DNA of 64,000 nt from Flavobacterium sp. UBA2787 (GCA_002352205.1 DEHZ01000010.1:620245-684244), one strand, 5' to 3'; shown: positions 36,643-45,515, numbered from the stretch's first letter. Numbers and translations are program-made. Notes: generated from the sequence alone by a model not told the origin.

Positions 36643-37193
36643 TTTTCTAAATTCTGATTTCTAAATTCTAACCTTTCCATCATCCACCATTTCCAAATCA
36701 CACCATCTTTATCCGGATAATTTTCCATAAAATTAAAGCCCACTTTTTGTAAAACGTGATTGGATGCTCCGTTTTCAGCGTGAGTGTAAGCGTGCATTTT
36801 TTCGATATTCATTTGATTAAAACCATAGTCTAACCAAGCAGTTGAAGCTTCGGTGGCATAACCTTTGTTCCAAAATTTTTCATTTAAACGATAACCGTAA
36901 TCATAGAAATTTGTGTTGCCGTTTTCTTCGTGGTCGTTTACGAATTTAATTCCTGTCCAACCAATGAATTCGCCGGTTTCTTTCAGAATCGTTGCAAAAC
37001 GACCAATTTTGTTTTCTCGATACTGCTGTTGAACGTATTCAATAGTCTTAATCGTTTCGCTAATATCCTGAGTAGGCTTTTGCCAAAGGTATTTGTGAAC
37101 ACTAGGATTATTGTCCATCGCAAAAAACGCATCTGCATCGCTTAATTCAAGAGGTCGAAGGAGGAGGCGTTTGGTTTCGAGGGTTAGATTCAT
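36639..37193 (-). CDS. GNAT-family N-acetyltransferase (RimJ/RimL-like)
   Basis: 184 residues with the RimJ/RimL layout: LTLETKRLLLRPLELSDADAFFAMDNNPSVHKYLW, the central strand FIGWTGIKF, the acetyl-CoA motif region YRLNEKFWNKGYATEAS, and MHAYTHAENGASNHVLQKVGF. Such enzymes acetylate protein N-termini or small amines. The substrate is unknown. Confidence 0.9.
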   Translation of the reverse strand: MNLTLETKRLLLRPLELSDADAFFAMDNNPSVHKYLWQKPTQDISETIKTIEYVQQQYRENKIGRFATILKETGEFIGWTGIKFVNDHEENGNTNFYDYGYRLNEKFWNKGYATEASTAWLDYGFNQMNIEKMHAYTHAENGASNHVLQKVGFNFMENYPDKDGVIWKWWMMERLEFRNQNLEK

Positions 37194-37247
37194 TGTTTAT
37201 TTTAATAAAACTAATAGTATTAGTTAATCAAATCGACTTATATGATT

Positions 37248-37478
37248 TTAAAAAAAAGTAAATAGTAAAACTAAAAAGAAAAAAAAGATAAATGCAATCA
37301 CTTTATTAGCGAATTCATGTTCTAATTTATTGTAGTCATTATTTATTTTTTCTTTACCATAAAGATACTCATGATAAGAAAATTTTTCTTTCTTCATTAA
37401 TTTACTGTAAATAGTTCCAAAAAACCATCTGATGCTTCCTCCAATATAGTTTAAAATTTCATTGCCAAAAAAGTCCAT
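37248..37478 (-). CDS. Small single-pass membrane protein
   Basis: 76 residues: an amphipathic N-terminal part (FGNEILNYIGGSIRWFFGTIYSKLMKKEKFSY) and a C-terminal hydrophobic helix (VIAFIFFFFLVLLFTFF). No family recognised. Its start is one base before the stop region of the nucleoside phosphorylase gene on the same strand, so it is probably translated from the same mRNA. Confidence 0.6.
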   Translation of the reverse strand: MDFFGNEILNYIGGSIRWFFGTIYSKLMKKEKFSYHEYLYGKEKINNDYNKLEHEFANKVIAFIFFFFLVLLFTFF

Positions 37479-37479
37479 T

Positions 37480-38346
37480 TTACTCCGCTAATTTATCCAA
37501 CGCATATTCAATCAACGCATCCACCGCTTTGTACGGATCTTCGCTAAATGTTCCATTTGCTCGGTTAGCAATAATCGCATTCAACGATAAACATTGATGA
37601 CCTAACAATTTTCCTAAACCATAAATAGCAGCGGTTTCCATTTCTAAATTGGTCATTTGAATGCCATTGTAATTAAACGAGTCCATTTTAGAATTTAGTT
37701 CTGCATCTTGAATGTTTAAACGTAAAACACGGCCTTGTGGACCATAAAATCCGCCTGCTGTTCCTGTAAAACCTTTGTGAATTTGATTGCTTTCAAATTT
37801 TTGAGCTAACGATTCACTCCCTTTAATTACATAAGGACGACCTTTTCGTAAATCCCAATTGGTTTGATTGATAAATGCATCTTCGATGTCTTTTTCAGAA
37901 ATAGCATCAATTAAATAGGAGCGAAGCATATTGTCTAATCCCAAACCATACGCACTCATCACAAAACTATCCACTGAAATATCAGCTTGCAACGAACCGG
38001 AAGTTCCAATTCGAACAATGTTTAACGAAGTTAGTTTTTCTTTTATGGTTCGGGTTTTTAAATCGATGTTCACTAAAGCATCCAATTCGTTCATCACAAT
38101 ATCAATGTTGTCCGGACCAATTCCGGTTGACATTACCGACATTCGTTTGCCTTTATAGATTCCGGTTTGCGTTTTGAATTCTCTTTTTTGTGTAGAAAAT
38201 TCAATGGAATCGAAATGTTTGGTGATTTTTTCTACCCGATTTTGATCACCTACGAAAATAATGTCGTGAGCAATATGTTCCGGCAATAAATTGATGTGAT
38301 AAACACTGCCGTCGGGGTTTAGTATTAATTCGGATGATTTTATCAT
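37480..38346 (-). CDS. Nucleoside phosphorylase (PNP/UDP-1 family)
   Basis: 288 residues. Phosphorolysis of a nucleoside; closest in feel to uridine phosphorylase. Visible landmarks: HIAHDIIFVGDQNRVEKI, MSTGIGPDNIDIVMNEL, IVRIGTSGSLQADISVDSFV (phosphate site) and TNLEMETAAIYGLGKLLGH (ribose-binding Met-Glu pair). Cytosolic salvage enzyme. The base specificity is not determined. Confidence 0.9.
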   Translation of the reverse strand: MIKSSELILNPDGSVYHINLLPEHIAHDIIFVGDQNRVEKITKHFDSIEFSTQKREFKTQTGIYKGKRMSVMSTGIGPDNIDIVMNELDALVNIDLKTRTIKEKLTSLNIVRIGTSGSLQADISVDSFVMSAYGLGLDNMLRSYLIDAISEKDIEDAFINQTNWDLRKGRPYVIKGSESLAQKFESNQIHKGFTGTAGGFYGPQGRVLRLNIQDAELNSKMDSFNYNGIQMTNLEMETAAIYGLGKLLGHQCLSLNAIIANRANGTFSEDPYKAVDALIEYALDKLAE

Positions 38347-38370
38347 GATTTTTTTTATTGTTTAAGATGG

Positions 38371-38400
38371 TTTAAAAGTTTAAATTGTTTAAAAGTTTAA
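38371..38400. repeat. Two 13-bp direct repeats upstream of the nucleoside phosphorylase
   Basis: TTTAAAAGTTTAA at 38371-38383 and 38388-38400, with further GTTTAA/TTAAAC elements nearby. They lie 25-54 bp upstream of the phosphorylase ATG. They could be an operator or merely AT-rich simple sequence. Confidence 0.4.
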
Positions 38401-38450
38401 CAGAACAACAGTAAACCATTTTAAACAAAATTGAACAAATTAAACCAATT

Positions 38451-38786
38451 TTAACCTCCTACACGTTTGGTTTTAAATCCTTTTTCTTGGAGAAATTTCA
38501 TTATTTTATCACGGTAATCACCTTGAATGATGATTTCACCGTCTTTGAAACTTCCGCCTACGGCAAATTTACTTTTTATTTCTTTGGCTAAGATTTTGAA
38601 ATCTTCATCGGTTCCTTCATAACCTGAAATAATGGTGGTTGGTTTGCCTTTTCGTTTTTCGTATTGACAAATTATCGGTTCTTTTTGAACGTATAATTCG
38701 TGTGGTGTTTCATCAACTTGTTCCGGTTCGTTGGAAGGTTGATGGTCGGGGAAGAGTTTTTTTAGTTGTTCGTTTAAATCGTGCAT
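38451..38786 (-). CDS. SUI1/eIF1-like translation initiation factor (YciH family)
   Basis: 111 residues. A low-complexity N-terminal part (about 1-40) precedes a SUI1 domain (RKGKPTTIISGYEGTDEDFKILAKEIKSKFAVGGSFKDGEIIIQGDYRDKIMKFLQEKGF) with the conserved KxGKPxTxIxG start and VGGS loop. Bacterial YciH can influence start-codon fidelity, but it is not essential in most species. Confidence 0.93.
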   Translation of the reverse strand: MHDLNEQLKKLFPDHQPSNEPEQVDETPHELYVQKEPIICQYEKRKGKPTTIISGYEGTDEDFKILAKEIKSKFAVGGSFKDGEIIIQGDYRDKIMKFLQEKGFKTKRVGG

Positions 38787-38801
38787 GTTGTTATTTTTTT
38801 G

Positions 38802-39328
38802 GAACGCGGATTTTACAGATTCACTAAAGCGAAACGCTGATGTTGACGGATTTGCTTCTAAAACGGATTTTTTCTTAGTTTTCTTTTATTTTCAAATACT
38901 TTTCTTCTGAATTCAGGCTTCTTACCAAAATTAAGTAATAAACCAACTTCGCAATCAGTTGCTCTTAAATAGTTTAATAATTGTGTTTCAAATTCTTCAA
39001 CTACATATTCTGCTGCTTTTAATTCTAATATTACAGTATCATTAACTATTAAGTCTGAATAATAATCACCAACATTATTTCCTTTGTAAAAAACTTTAAT
39101 CTTCTTGTTGGGAACAACATTTAAACCTTTTTCTTTTAATTCTAAAAATAAAGCATTTTGGTAAACTTTTTCCAGAAATCCGTATCCTAGTTCATTATAT
39201 ACTTCATAAAATGTTTTCAAAATGAGTGCTGTTAATTCTTTGTGTAATAAGTGCATATAATTTTTTTTTATGGTTTATATCTGTAAAAATCAGCGTTTCG
39301 CTTTAGCGAATCTGTTAAATCAGCGTTC
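38802..39328. mobile_element. 527-bp unit: GxxExxY gene between 40-bp inverted repeats
   Basis: The left arm 38802-38841 and the reverse complement of the right arm 39289-39328 are identical at 37 of 40 positions (differences at arm positions 7, 13 and 22). The arms share an internal motif (ACGCTGAT/ACAGATTC...CTAAAGCGAAACGCTGAT). The only gene inside is the GxxExxY protein. No transposase is present and no clear target-site duplication is seen in the flanks. The layout suggests a non-autonomous mobile cassette or a repeat family that travels with GxxExxY genes. Confidence 0.6.
38858..39256 (-). CDS. GxxExxY protein (PD-(D/E)XK_3 family)
   Basis: 132 residues with the name-giving motif GFLEKVY (about residues 26-32) and a PD-(D/E)XK-like core (YYSDLIVNDTVILELKAAE: D...E-x-K), followed by FETQLLNYLRATDCEVGLLLNFG. 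The family has a nuclease-like fold but no established function and is often found with short repeats. Here it is enclosed by near-perfect 40-bp inverted repeats. Confidence 0.9.
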   Translation of the reverse strand: MHLLHKELTALILKTFYEVYNELGYGFLEKVYQNALFLELKEKGLNVVPNKKIKVFYKGNNVGDYYSDLIVNDTVILELKAAEYVVEEFETQLLNYLRATDCEVGLLLNFGKKPEFRRKVFENKRKLRKNPF

Positions 39329-39360
39329 TAAAATGGCGTGTAACATTATTTCAAAAACAA

Positions 39361-39397
39361 AAACCAAACCCCAAAAAGATGAGATTTGGTTTATTTT
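39361..39397 (-). terminator. Intrinsic terminator of the oxygenase gene
   Basis: AAACCAAA (39361-39368) and TTTGGTTT (39385-39392) form an 8-bp stem with a 16-nt loop. Read on the minus strand it is followed by a T-rich run (39360-39350), directly after the oxygenase stop at 39412. Confidence 0.65.
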
Positions 39398-39411
39398 AAT
39401 TCAAATGTAAA

Positions 39412-40362
39412 TTACTTTTTAATCAATCCCAAATCAACCAAACGTTCGTGCAAAAATTCTCCTGCAGAAATGTCTTCGTATAATTTTGGGTTATTTTCAT
39501 CAATACAATCTTCCAATACATCCAAACGCATATCACTTACCGGATGCATAAAGAATGGAATGGAATAGCGTGAAGTACCCCATAATTCTCTTGGCGGATT
39601 CACTACTTGATGAATGGTAGATTTTAATTTATTATTCGTATGACGCGACAACATATCACCTACATTAATCACTAATTCGTCCGGTTCAGCAATCGCATCA
39701 ATCCAATCGCCATTGTGGTTTTGAACTTGCAATCCTTTTCCTTGAGCACCCATCAAAAGTGTAATCAAATTAATATCGCCGTGAGCAGCCGCACGAATTG
39801 CATTTTCGGGTTCGGAAGTAATTGGTGGATAGTGAATTGGTCTTAAAATTGAATTTCCTTCTTTACCATATTGATCAAAATAAAATTCATCTAAACCTAA
39901 ATGCAAAGCCAATGCTCTCAACACATAAATACCTGTTTTTTCAAGCATTTGATAAGCTTCTTTTCCAACTTCGTTAAAGCGAGGAAGTTCTTTTACTTCA
40001 ACATTGTCAGGATATTCAGAAGCATATTTTGAATCTTTGCTAACATACTGACCAAAGTGCCAAAATTCTTTTAAATCGCCTTCTTTTTTACCTTTTGCAT
40101 GTTCTTTTCCAAAGGAAACATAGCCTCTTTGACCACCAATTCCCGGAATCTCATAACTGTATTTGGTTTCTAATGGCAGAGCGAAGAAATTTCTAATTTC
40201 GCCATACAATTCATCAACCAATTTGTCATCTAAAAAATGACCTTTAAGTGCTACGAAGCCAATATCTTCGAAAGCTTTTCCGATTTCATTTACAAATTTT
40301 TGTTTACGTGCCGGTTCATCCGACAGGAAATCACGCAAGTCAACACTAGGAATGTTTTGCAT
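39412..40362 (-). CDS. Isopenicillin-N-synthase-like 2-oxoglutarate/Fe(II) oxygenase
   Basis: 316 residues from the ATG at 40362 (MQNIPSVDLRDFLSD); the frame extends further upstream but lacks similarity there. N-terminal DIOX_N (GKAFEDIGFVALKGH), then the double-stranded beta-helix with the HxD pair (AAHGDINLITLLMG), the distal His (NKLKSTIHQVVNP) and the RxS co-substrate motif (RYSIPFFMHP). The reaction is unknown: hydroxylation, desaturation or ring closure of a small molecule. Confidence 0.9.
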   Translation of the reverse strand: MQNIPSVDLRDFLSDEPARKQKFVNEIGKAFEDIGFVALKGHFLDDKLVDELYGEIRNFFALPLETKYSYEIPGIGGQRGYVSFGKEHAKGKKEGDLKEFWHFGQYVSKDSKYASEYPDNVEVKELPRFNEVGKEAYQMLEKTGIYVLRALALHLGLDEFYFDQYGKEGNSILRPIHYPPITSEPENAIRAAAHGDINLITLLMGAQGKGLQVQNHNGDWIDAIAEPDELVINVGDMLSRHTNNKLKSTIHQVVNPPRELWGTSRYSIPFFMHPVSDMRLDVLEDCIDENNPKLYEDISAGEFLHERLVDLGLIKK

Positions 40363-40519
40363 ACTAAAATTATTATTTGTTAATAACTCAAAGTGAGTTG
40401 AATGCTTGTAAATACAAATGTAAATAAATATTTTGTTATGCAAAATTGAAAGTTATCAACAGTGGCGAAAACGTTTTATAAAAAAGTATCACAAAACGAT
40501 TAGAATTTGTTATTTTTTG

Positions 40520-40527
40520 TACTTTTG
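40520..40527 (+). promoter_or_regulatory. -7 box (TACTTTTG) for the E1 alpha/beta gene
   Basis: TACTTTTG matches TAnnTTTG, 25 bp before the ATG at 40553. The -33 element is weak. Confidence 0.45.
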
Positions 40528-40552
40528 GAAGCGTTTTTAAAACACCCAAACT

Positions 40553-42529
40553 ATGCTTTTCGACAGAAAAAATCTTTCCGACACGACTCTTCTTGATTTA
40601 TATATTCGATTACTGAAACCTCGTTTAATTGAAGAAAAAATGCTCATCTTGCTTCGTCAAGGTAAAATTTCCAAATGGTTTTCCGGGATTGGTCAGGAAG
40701 CCATTTCGGTGGGAATTACGTCGGCGTTGGACAGAGATGAATACATTTTACCTATGCATCGAAATTTAGGTGTTTTTACAACACGAGACATTCCGTTGCA
40801 ACGCTTATTTGCTCAATGGCAAGGAAAGAAAAGCGGTTTTACCAAAGGTCGTGATCGTTCGTTTCACTTTGGAACACAAGAGTATAAAATCGTCGGGATG
40901 ATCTCGCATTTGGGTCCGCAATTAGGTGTGGCAGACGGAATTGCCTTAGCCAATAAACTCAAAAAAAATGGTAAAGTTACTGCAGTTTTTACAGGAGAAG
41001 GAGCAACCAGCGAAGGAGATTTTCACGAAGCATTAAACATTGCTGCCGTTTGGGAATTGCCGGTTTTATTTGTAATTGAAAACAATGGTTACGGACTTTC
41101 AACACCAACTAATGAACAATACCGTTGTACAAATTTGGCGGATAAAGGAATTGGTTATGGTATGGAAAGTCACATCATTGATGGAAATAATATTTTAGAA
41201 GTTTTTACGAAAGTATCCGAATTAGTTGCTTCACTTCGTGTAAATCCGAGACCTGTTTTATTGGAATTTTTGACGTTTAGAATGCGTGGACACGAAGAGG
41301 CGAGTGGTACCAAATATGTTCCGCAAGATTTGATGGATGAGTGGGCTCAAAAAGATCCGATAGATAATTACAGAGAATATTTAAAGGAGATTGGCTTGTT
41401 GACAAATGACTATGATGATGCAATTCGAACCGCATTCAAGCAAGAAATGGACGAACATATTCGTTTGGTTTTTGATGAACCGGATTTTACAGCTGATTTA
41501 AGAGAAGAATTAAACGATGTTTACAAACCGTATGATTTTGAAGAATTTACGCATTCTGATTCTGTAGAAAATATTCGTGTGATTGATGCGATTACGCAAA
41601 GTTTAAAGCAGTCTATGGAACGTCATTCCAACTTGGTGATTATGGGTCAAGACATTGCAGAATACGGTGGAGCTTTTAAAGTAACGGACGGTTTTGTAAA
41701 ACTTTTTGGTAAAGAACGTGTTCGTAATACTCCGATTTGTGAAAGTGCAGTTGTTTCTGCCGGAATGGGTTTATCCATCAACGGACACAAAGCGATTGTA
41801 GAAATGCAGTTTGCTGATTTCGTTTCTACAGGGTTTAATCCGATTGTGAATTTATTAGCAAAGCAACATTACCGCTGGAATGAAAAAGCCGATGTGGTGG
41901 TTCGAATGCCTTGTGGTGGCGGAACGCAAGCCGGTCCGTTTCACTCGCAAACGAATGAAGCTTGGTTTACCAAAACGCCCGGTTTAAAAGTAGTTTATCC
42001 TGCTTTTCCATATGATGCGAAAGGTTTATTAAATACAGCTATAAACGACCCGAATCCGGTGATGTTTTTTGAGCATAAACAATTGTACAGAAGTATTTAT
42101 CAAGATGTTCCGACGGATTATTATACTATTCCGTTTGGAAAAGCAGCTTTGTTGAAAGAAGGTACACAAGTGACCATCATTTCTTTTGGAGCTGGTGTGC
42201 ATTGGGCTTTGGATACTTTATCTAAAAATCCTGAAATTAGTGCTGATTTATTGGATTTAAGAACTTTGCAACCATTAGACACAGAAGCCATATACAAATC
42301 AGTAAAGAAAACAAACAAATGTATCATTTTGCAAGAAGATACTGTTTTTGGCGGAATTGCCAGCGATATATCCGCGATGATTATGGAAAATTGTTTTGAG
42401 CATTTGGATGCTCCTGTTCGAAGAGTAGGTAGTTTGGAATCGCCGATTCCGTTTGTGAAAGCATTAGAAGATCAATATCTGCCGAAAGAACGATTTGAAA
42501 AAGAGTTGTTGGAGTTGATGGCTTATTGA
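40553..42529 (+). CDS. 2-oxoacid dehydrogenase E1, fused alpha and beta subunits
   Basis: 658 residues. The alpha part (about 1-330) has the thiamine-diphosphate motif GEGATSEGDFHEALN...IENN, and the beta part (about 345-658) has MGQDIAEYGGAFKVTDG, NTPICESAVVSAGMG and the C-terminal transketolase domain with RRVGSLESPIPF. It decarboxylates a 2-oxoacid and passes the acyl group to E2 lipoyl. The fusion is typical of Bacteroidota branched-chain or pyruvate-type E1. E2 and E3 genes are not in the window, so substrate identity (branched-chain or pyruvate) is open. Confidence 0.92.
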   Translation: MLFDRKNLSDTTLLDLYIRLLKPRLIEEKMLILLRQGKISKWFSGIGQEAISVGITSALDRDEYILPMHRNLGVFTTRDIPLQRLFAQWQGKKSGFTKGRDRSFHFGTQEYKIVGMISHLGPQLGVADGIALANKLKKNGKVTAVFTGEGATSEGDFHEALNIAAVWELPVLFVIENNGYGLSTPTNEQYRCTNLADKGIGYGMESHIIDGNNILEVFTKVSELVASLRVNPRPVLLEFLTFRMRGHEEASGTKYVPQDLMDEWAQKDPIDNYREYLKEIGLLTNDYDDAIRTAFKQEMDEHIRLVFDEPDFTADLREELNDVYKPYDFEEFTHSDSVENIRVIDAITQSLKQSMERHSNLVIMGQDIAEYGGAFKVTDGFVKLFGKERVRNTPICESAVVSAGMGLSINGHKAIVEMQFADFVSTGFNPIVNLLAKQHYRWNEKADVVVRMPCGGGTQAGPFHSQTNEAWFTKTPGLKVVYPAFPYDAKGLLNTAINDPNPVMFFEHKQLYRSIYQDVPTDYYTIPFGKAALLKEGTQVTIISFGAGVHWALDTLSKNPEISADLLDLRTLQPLDTEAIYKSVKKTNKCIILQEDTVFGGIASDISAMIMENCFEHLDAPVRRVGSLESPIPFVKALEDQYLPKERFEKELLELMAY

Positions 42530-42573
42530 TTTTTTGTAATCGGTTTTCTGTTGTATGTTTGATAAAAAATAGA

Positions 42574-43194
42574 ATGAGGTCTATCGTATATATTTTTATC
42601 TTTTCTTTTTTATTAGTTGGATGTGATAAAAAATTAACCAATGAAATTAAAGTTGGCATTCAACCGTATGCAGATTTTCCAAAATCCAAAACAGACACAA
42701 TCGCTGAAATTATTCATACATTTTATGGTGTTGAAACGATTATTTTGCCCAATAAACTCCATGACATTTCAACTTTTACTAAAGTAAAATCGCCACGTTA
42801 TAGAGCCGATAAAATTATTAAACTTCAAAAGGATGAACTTGACGATTCATTGGATTATATCATTGGTTTAACCGAAAAAGACATTTCAACTTCTAAGAAA
42901 GAAAACGGAAAAATAAAAGAACCAACTCACAAATACCAAGATTGGGGAATTATGGGTTTGGCTTATTGTCCGGGAAAAAGTTGTGTGGTTTCTACCTTTA
43001 GAATTCAACACAAAAATAAAGCAGTCCATTTTATGCGATTAAAAAAAGTTACTGTTCACGAATTCGGGCATAATTTAGGTTTGCCTCATTGTCCTGATAA
43101 AAAATGTGTGATGACCGATGCTGTTGAAAGTGTTGCCACTATTGATAATGCTCTACTTAGCTTGTGTGAAAGTTGTCAAAGTAAGTTGAATTAA
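42574..43194 (+). CDS. Archaemetzincin-family (M54) zinc protease, lipoprotein
   Basis: 206 residues from the ATG at 42574; MRSIVYIFIFSFLLVGC is a lipoprotein signal (Cys17). The zinc motif VTVHEFGHNLGLPHCPDKKCVM is followed by LCESCQSKLN. This matches the archaemetzincin signature HExxHxxGxxxCx4CxM...CxxC, in which four Cys bind a second zinc. Most archaemetzincins are cytosolic; this one appears exported and lipidated. The frame overlaps the E1 gene stop if read from 42526, but that part lacks a start signal. Confidence 0.9.
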   Translation: MRSIVYIFIFSFLLVGCDKKLTNEIKVGIQPYADFPKSKTDTIAEIIHTFYGVETIILPNKLHDISTFTKVKSPRYRADKIIKLQKDELDDSLDYIIGLTEKDISTSKKENGKIKEPTHKYQDWGIMGLAYCPGKSCVVSTFRIQHKNKAVHFMRLKKVTVHEFGHNLGLPHCPDKKCVMTDAVESVATIDNALLSLCESCQSKLN

Positions 43195-43221
43195 GTATTT
43201 TTATATTCTTAAAATACTATA

Positions 43222-43752
43222 ATGCAACCCAATACCATCCACATTCACTATTGTCATTCACCTGTTGGAGAACTGGTTTTGGGCGACTTTAATAACCAAC
43301 TTTGTCTATGCGATTGGCGTTACCGCAAAATGCGTAGTGAAGTCGATAACCGAATTTTAAAAGGTTTACATGCTGAATTTGTTGAAGGGTTAACGCCTTT
43401 GTTATCCGAAACCCAAAACCAATTAGAATCTTATTTCGATAAAAAAATAACTACCTTCAATTTACCACTTTTGTTGATTGGAACCGATTTTCAGCAAACT
43501 GTTTGGAAAGCGTTACAACAAATTGACTATGGCAAAACTCAAACCTATTTGGGTTTATCCAAACAATTAAACAATCCAAAAGCGATTCGAGCAGTAGCTT
43601 CTGCAAATGGTGCAAATGCTATTTCAATTATTATTCCTTGCCATCGAATAATTGGTAGTAATCAAGAATTAGTGGGGTATGCTGGAGGATTGTCTGCTAA
43701 GAAAAAATTGTTGGCATTGGAGCAGGGGAGCCAGCTGGAATTGTTTCAATAA
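43222..43752 (+). CDS. ogt: Methylated-DNA--protein-cysteine methyltransferase
   Basis: 176 residues. Suicide repair enzyme taking O6-methyl from guanine onto its own Cys. The active-site IIPCHRII is present, along with QTVWKALQQIDYGKTQTYLGLSKQL (helix-turn-helix DNA binding with the recognition helix AIRAVASANGANAIS) and VGYAGGLSAKKKLLALE. No Ada transcription-factor domain, hence an Ogt-like stand-alone enzyme. Confidence 0.93.
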   Translation: MQPNTIHIHYCHSPVGELVLGDFNNQLCLCDWRYRKMRSEVDNRILKGLHAEFVEGLTPLLSETQNQLESYFDKKITTFNLPLLLIGTDFQQTVWKALQQIDYGKTQTYLGLSKQLNNPKAIRAVASANGANAISIIIPCHRIIGSNQELVGYAGGLSAKKKLLALEQGSQLELFQ

Positions 43753-43755
43753 TTT

Positions 43756-44442
43756 TTACCAACCGCCATTATCTAAAAAATAAATCAAGGTGAAATTGTA
43801 ATAATTATCTTTTCCTTTTACTTCAATACCGTCAACCGGAATATAAAAAGGAGCTTGTCTGTATGGATCGGTTATTCCTTTAAAATACCTGAAATTTAAC
43901 ATGAAACGCTCATACGAAGCACTTACACCCATTACAGCGAAGGCATTAAATGATATTTGTCCATTTGTAGAGTCAAATTCCAAATCAGAGGGTTTTAGAT
44001 AATAGGGATCTAAATAATAATCTTCTTTGCTGATGTCTGTTAATTTCATTTCGTGCATTAAACTGGCAGAAGCACCTAGTTGAATTCCAAATAATAAGTC
44101 ATTTTTTAAATTTAAAATATTGTAATTAAATATAAATGGAATATTATAATTGCCCATTTTGAATTTAATATCTTCCGGAGTCGATTCAGGTGTTTCTCTT
44201 CCTATTAATTTTAGGTAATGCTGGCTATAATTAAATTCAACTAATAATTCCAAATTATCGGCAATCTCAGCTGTACCAACAATTCCTAAACTAAAACCCG
44301 GCATCGATTTAGAAAATAAAATTTCAGTATCAGTTGAAAAATTGGTTACTCCGGCTGTAAAACCAAATCGACCACCAAATTGAGCAAACGTAACGTTACT
44401 AGAAAGTACAAAAAATAAAAGAACAGTTATATTTTTTTTCAT
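43756..44442 (-). CDS. Outer-membrane beta-barrel protein (porin-family-like)
   Basis: 228 residues with signal peptide NITVLLFFVLSSNVTFAQ, then FGGRFGFTAGVTNFSTD and alternating amphipathic strands (ELLVEFNYSQHYL, NIPFIFNYNIL, FGIQLGASASL) and the terminal FTLIYFLDNGGW. This is the OMP_b-brl type of small barrel common in Bacteroidota. Ligand or role unknown. Convergent with ogt. Confidence 0.82.
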   Translation of the reverse strand: MKKNITVLLFFVLSSNVTFAQFGGRFGFTAGVTNFSTDTEILFSKSMPGFSLGIVGTAEIADNLELLVEFNYSQHYLKLIGRETPESTPEDIKFKMGNYNIPFIFNYNILNLKNDLLFGIQLGASASLMHEMKLTDISKEDYYLDPYYLKPSDLEFDSTNGQISFNAFAVMGVSASYERFMLNFRYFKGITDPYRQAPFYIPVDGIEVKGKDNYYNFTLIYFLDNGGW

Positions 44443-44520
44443 TTTATTAATAAGACTTTTTTTAATTTTTAGTTAGCAAATATAATCCTATTTATATATT
44501 TTTGATAAAATTTTTTAAAA

Positions 44521-45315
44521 ATGAAAAAGTTTATTGCCATTGTAGCATTTGTTTCTTTATTATCTGGATGTGAAATTGAAAATATCAATTATAAAGTTCC
44601 ATTGGTCATTTCATATGAACCTGAAAATGTTTTGACAAATAGTGCTAACTTGGGTGGAATAGTGCTTGCTGAAGGTGGAAAAGATGTTACAGAATACGGT
44701 GTAGTTTTAAGTACTTCCGAAAATCCAACAACAAACGATATGAAAGCGGTTTTAGGAAACCGTTTAGGCGAGTTCTTTGTCGCCTATTCCAATTTACAAC
44801 CTGCAACAACATACTACTACAGAGCATACGGACTTAATGAAGTGGGAGCAGGCTACGGTGAATCCTATGAGTTCACTACAGGTGTTGCTACTCCTTGTAA
44901 TCCTACACAACTTAACAGAGTTGATTATGGTCTAGGGCAACTCAATGTTAATAATGTTTCATTAAATGAAGATCCTTATTATTCAGAAAGTGGAAATTTA
45001 GAATTTGAAGCAGGAAGTTCTTTTTCAACGGCCAGAATTTTTGTAAGCTTTAATGAAATTAACGCAAACTATCCTCTCACGGGAGAATATACCATTACAA
45101 ATGACAGCGATTTTAATCTGTTTAATAATCTCTCAAAAGGTAACGCTAGATTAAATATAATGAATTTTGGTATGGGTGGACCTGCTGCAGCAACTGCCCA
45201 ACCCGGTACTAAAATTTATGTGGAAAACGATGGATTTGTTATGACTATTATTTTTTGCAATACGTCAATGGGTAATTATTCGTTAAATGGAAAGTTTTCT
45301 AAAGTTATTAATTAA
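44521..45315 (+). CDS. Lipoprotein with N-terminal FN3-like domain
   Basis: 264 residues with lipoprotein signal AFVSLLSGCEIEN (Cys about 17). An FN3/Ig-like domain follows at about 30-120 (ANLGGIVLAEGGKDVTEYGVVLSTSENPT...LQPATTYYYRAYGLNEVGAGYGESYEFTT), the pattern of Bacteroidota surface lipoproteins. The C-terminal half (about 125-260) is beta-rich with no recognised family. Confidence 0.78.
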   Translation: MKKFIAIVAFVSLLSGCEIENINYKVPLVISYEPENVLTNSANLGGIVLAEGGKDVTEYGVVLSTSENPTTNDMKAVLGNRLGEFFVAYSNLQPATTYYYRAYGLNEVGAGYGESYEFTTGVATPCNPTQLNRVDYGLGQLNVNNVSLNEDPYYSESGNLEFEAGSSFSTARIFVSFNEINANYPLTGEYTITNDSDFNLFNNLSKGNARLNIMNFGMGGPAAATAQPGTKIYVENDGFVMTIIFCNTSMGNYSLNGKFSKVIN

Positions 45316-45404
45316 CTAGCTAGCAAAAGGTCTTTTAAATATTTTATTGTATTAAGGGCAGCTAGAATGCTAAACTTTACTAAAATAACACGTTTATTTT
45401 TATT

Positions 45405-45412
45405 TATATTTG
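45405..45412 (+). promoter_or_regulatory. -7 box (TATATTTG) upstream of the TPR-DUF3857 gene
   Basis: TATATTTG about 104 bp upstream of the ATG at 45516, which would give an unusually long 5' leader for this genome. The leader is AT-rich and I see no obvious structure. Confidence 0.45.
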
Positions 45413-45515
45413 AGCCTAAGGACAAGTTCATTAATCAAGTTTGACTATTTTTAGGTATTGATTACTTCATTTGTTTGCTTACTATCATATTCAACATAAA
45501 ATTTAAAATTTATTT

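Noticed and set aside
37931-38158. Plus-strand 75-codon frame within the nucleoside phosphorylase gene
   Set aside because: It is antisense to a conserved enzyme core and has no independent support.
38802-39328. Insertion sequence call for the GxxExxY unit
   Set aside because: There is no transposase and no convincing target duplication (flanks TTTTTTTG and TAAAATGG differ). It is kept only as a possible non-autonomous unit.
42526-42573. Longer N-terminus for the archaemetzincin gene, overlapping the E1 stop
   Set aside because: It would add a short Cys/Phe-rich stretch before a textbook lipoprotein signal; the ATG at 42574 is far more plausible.
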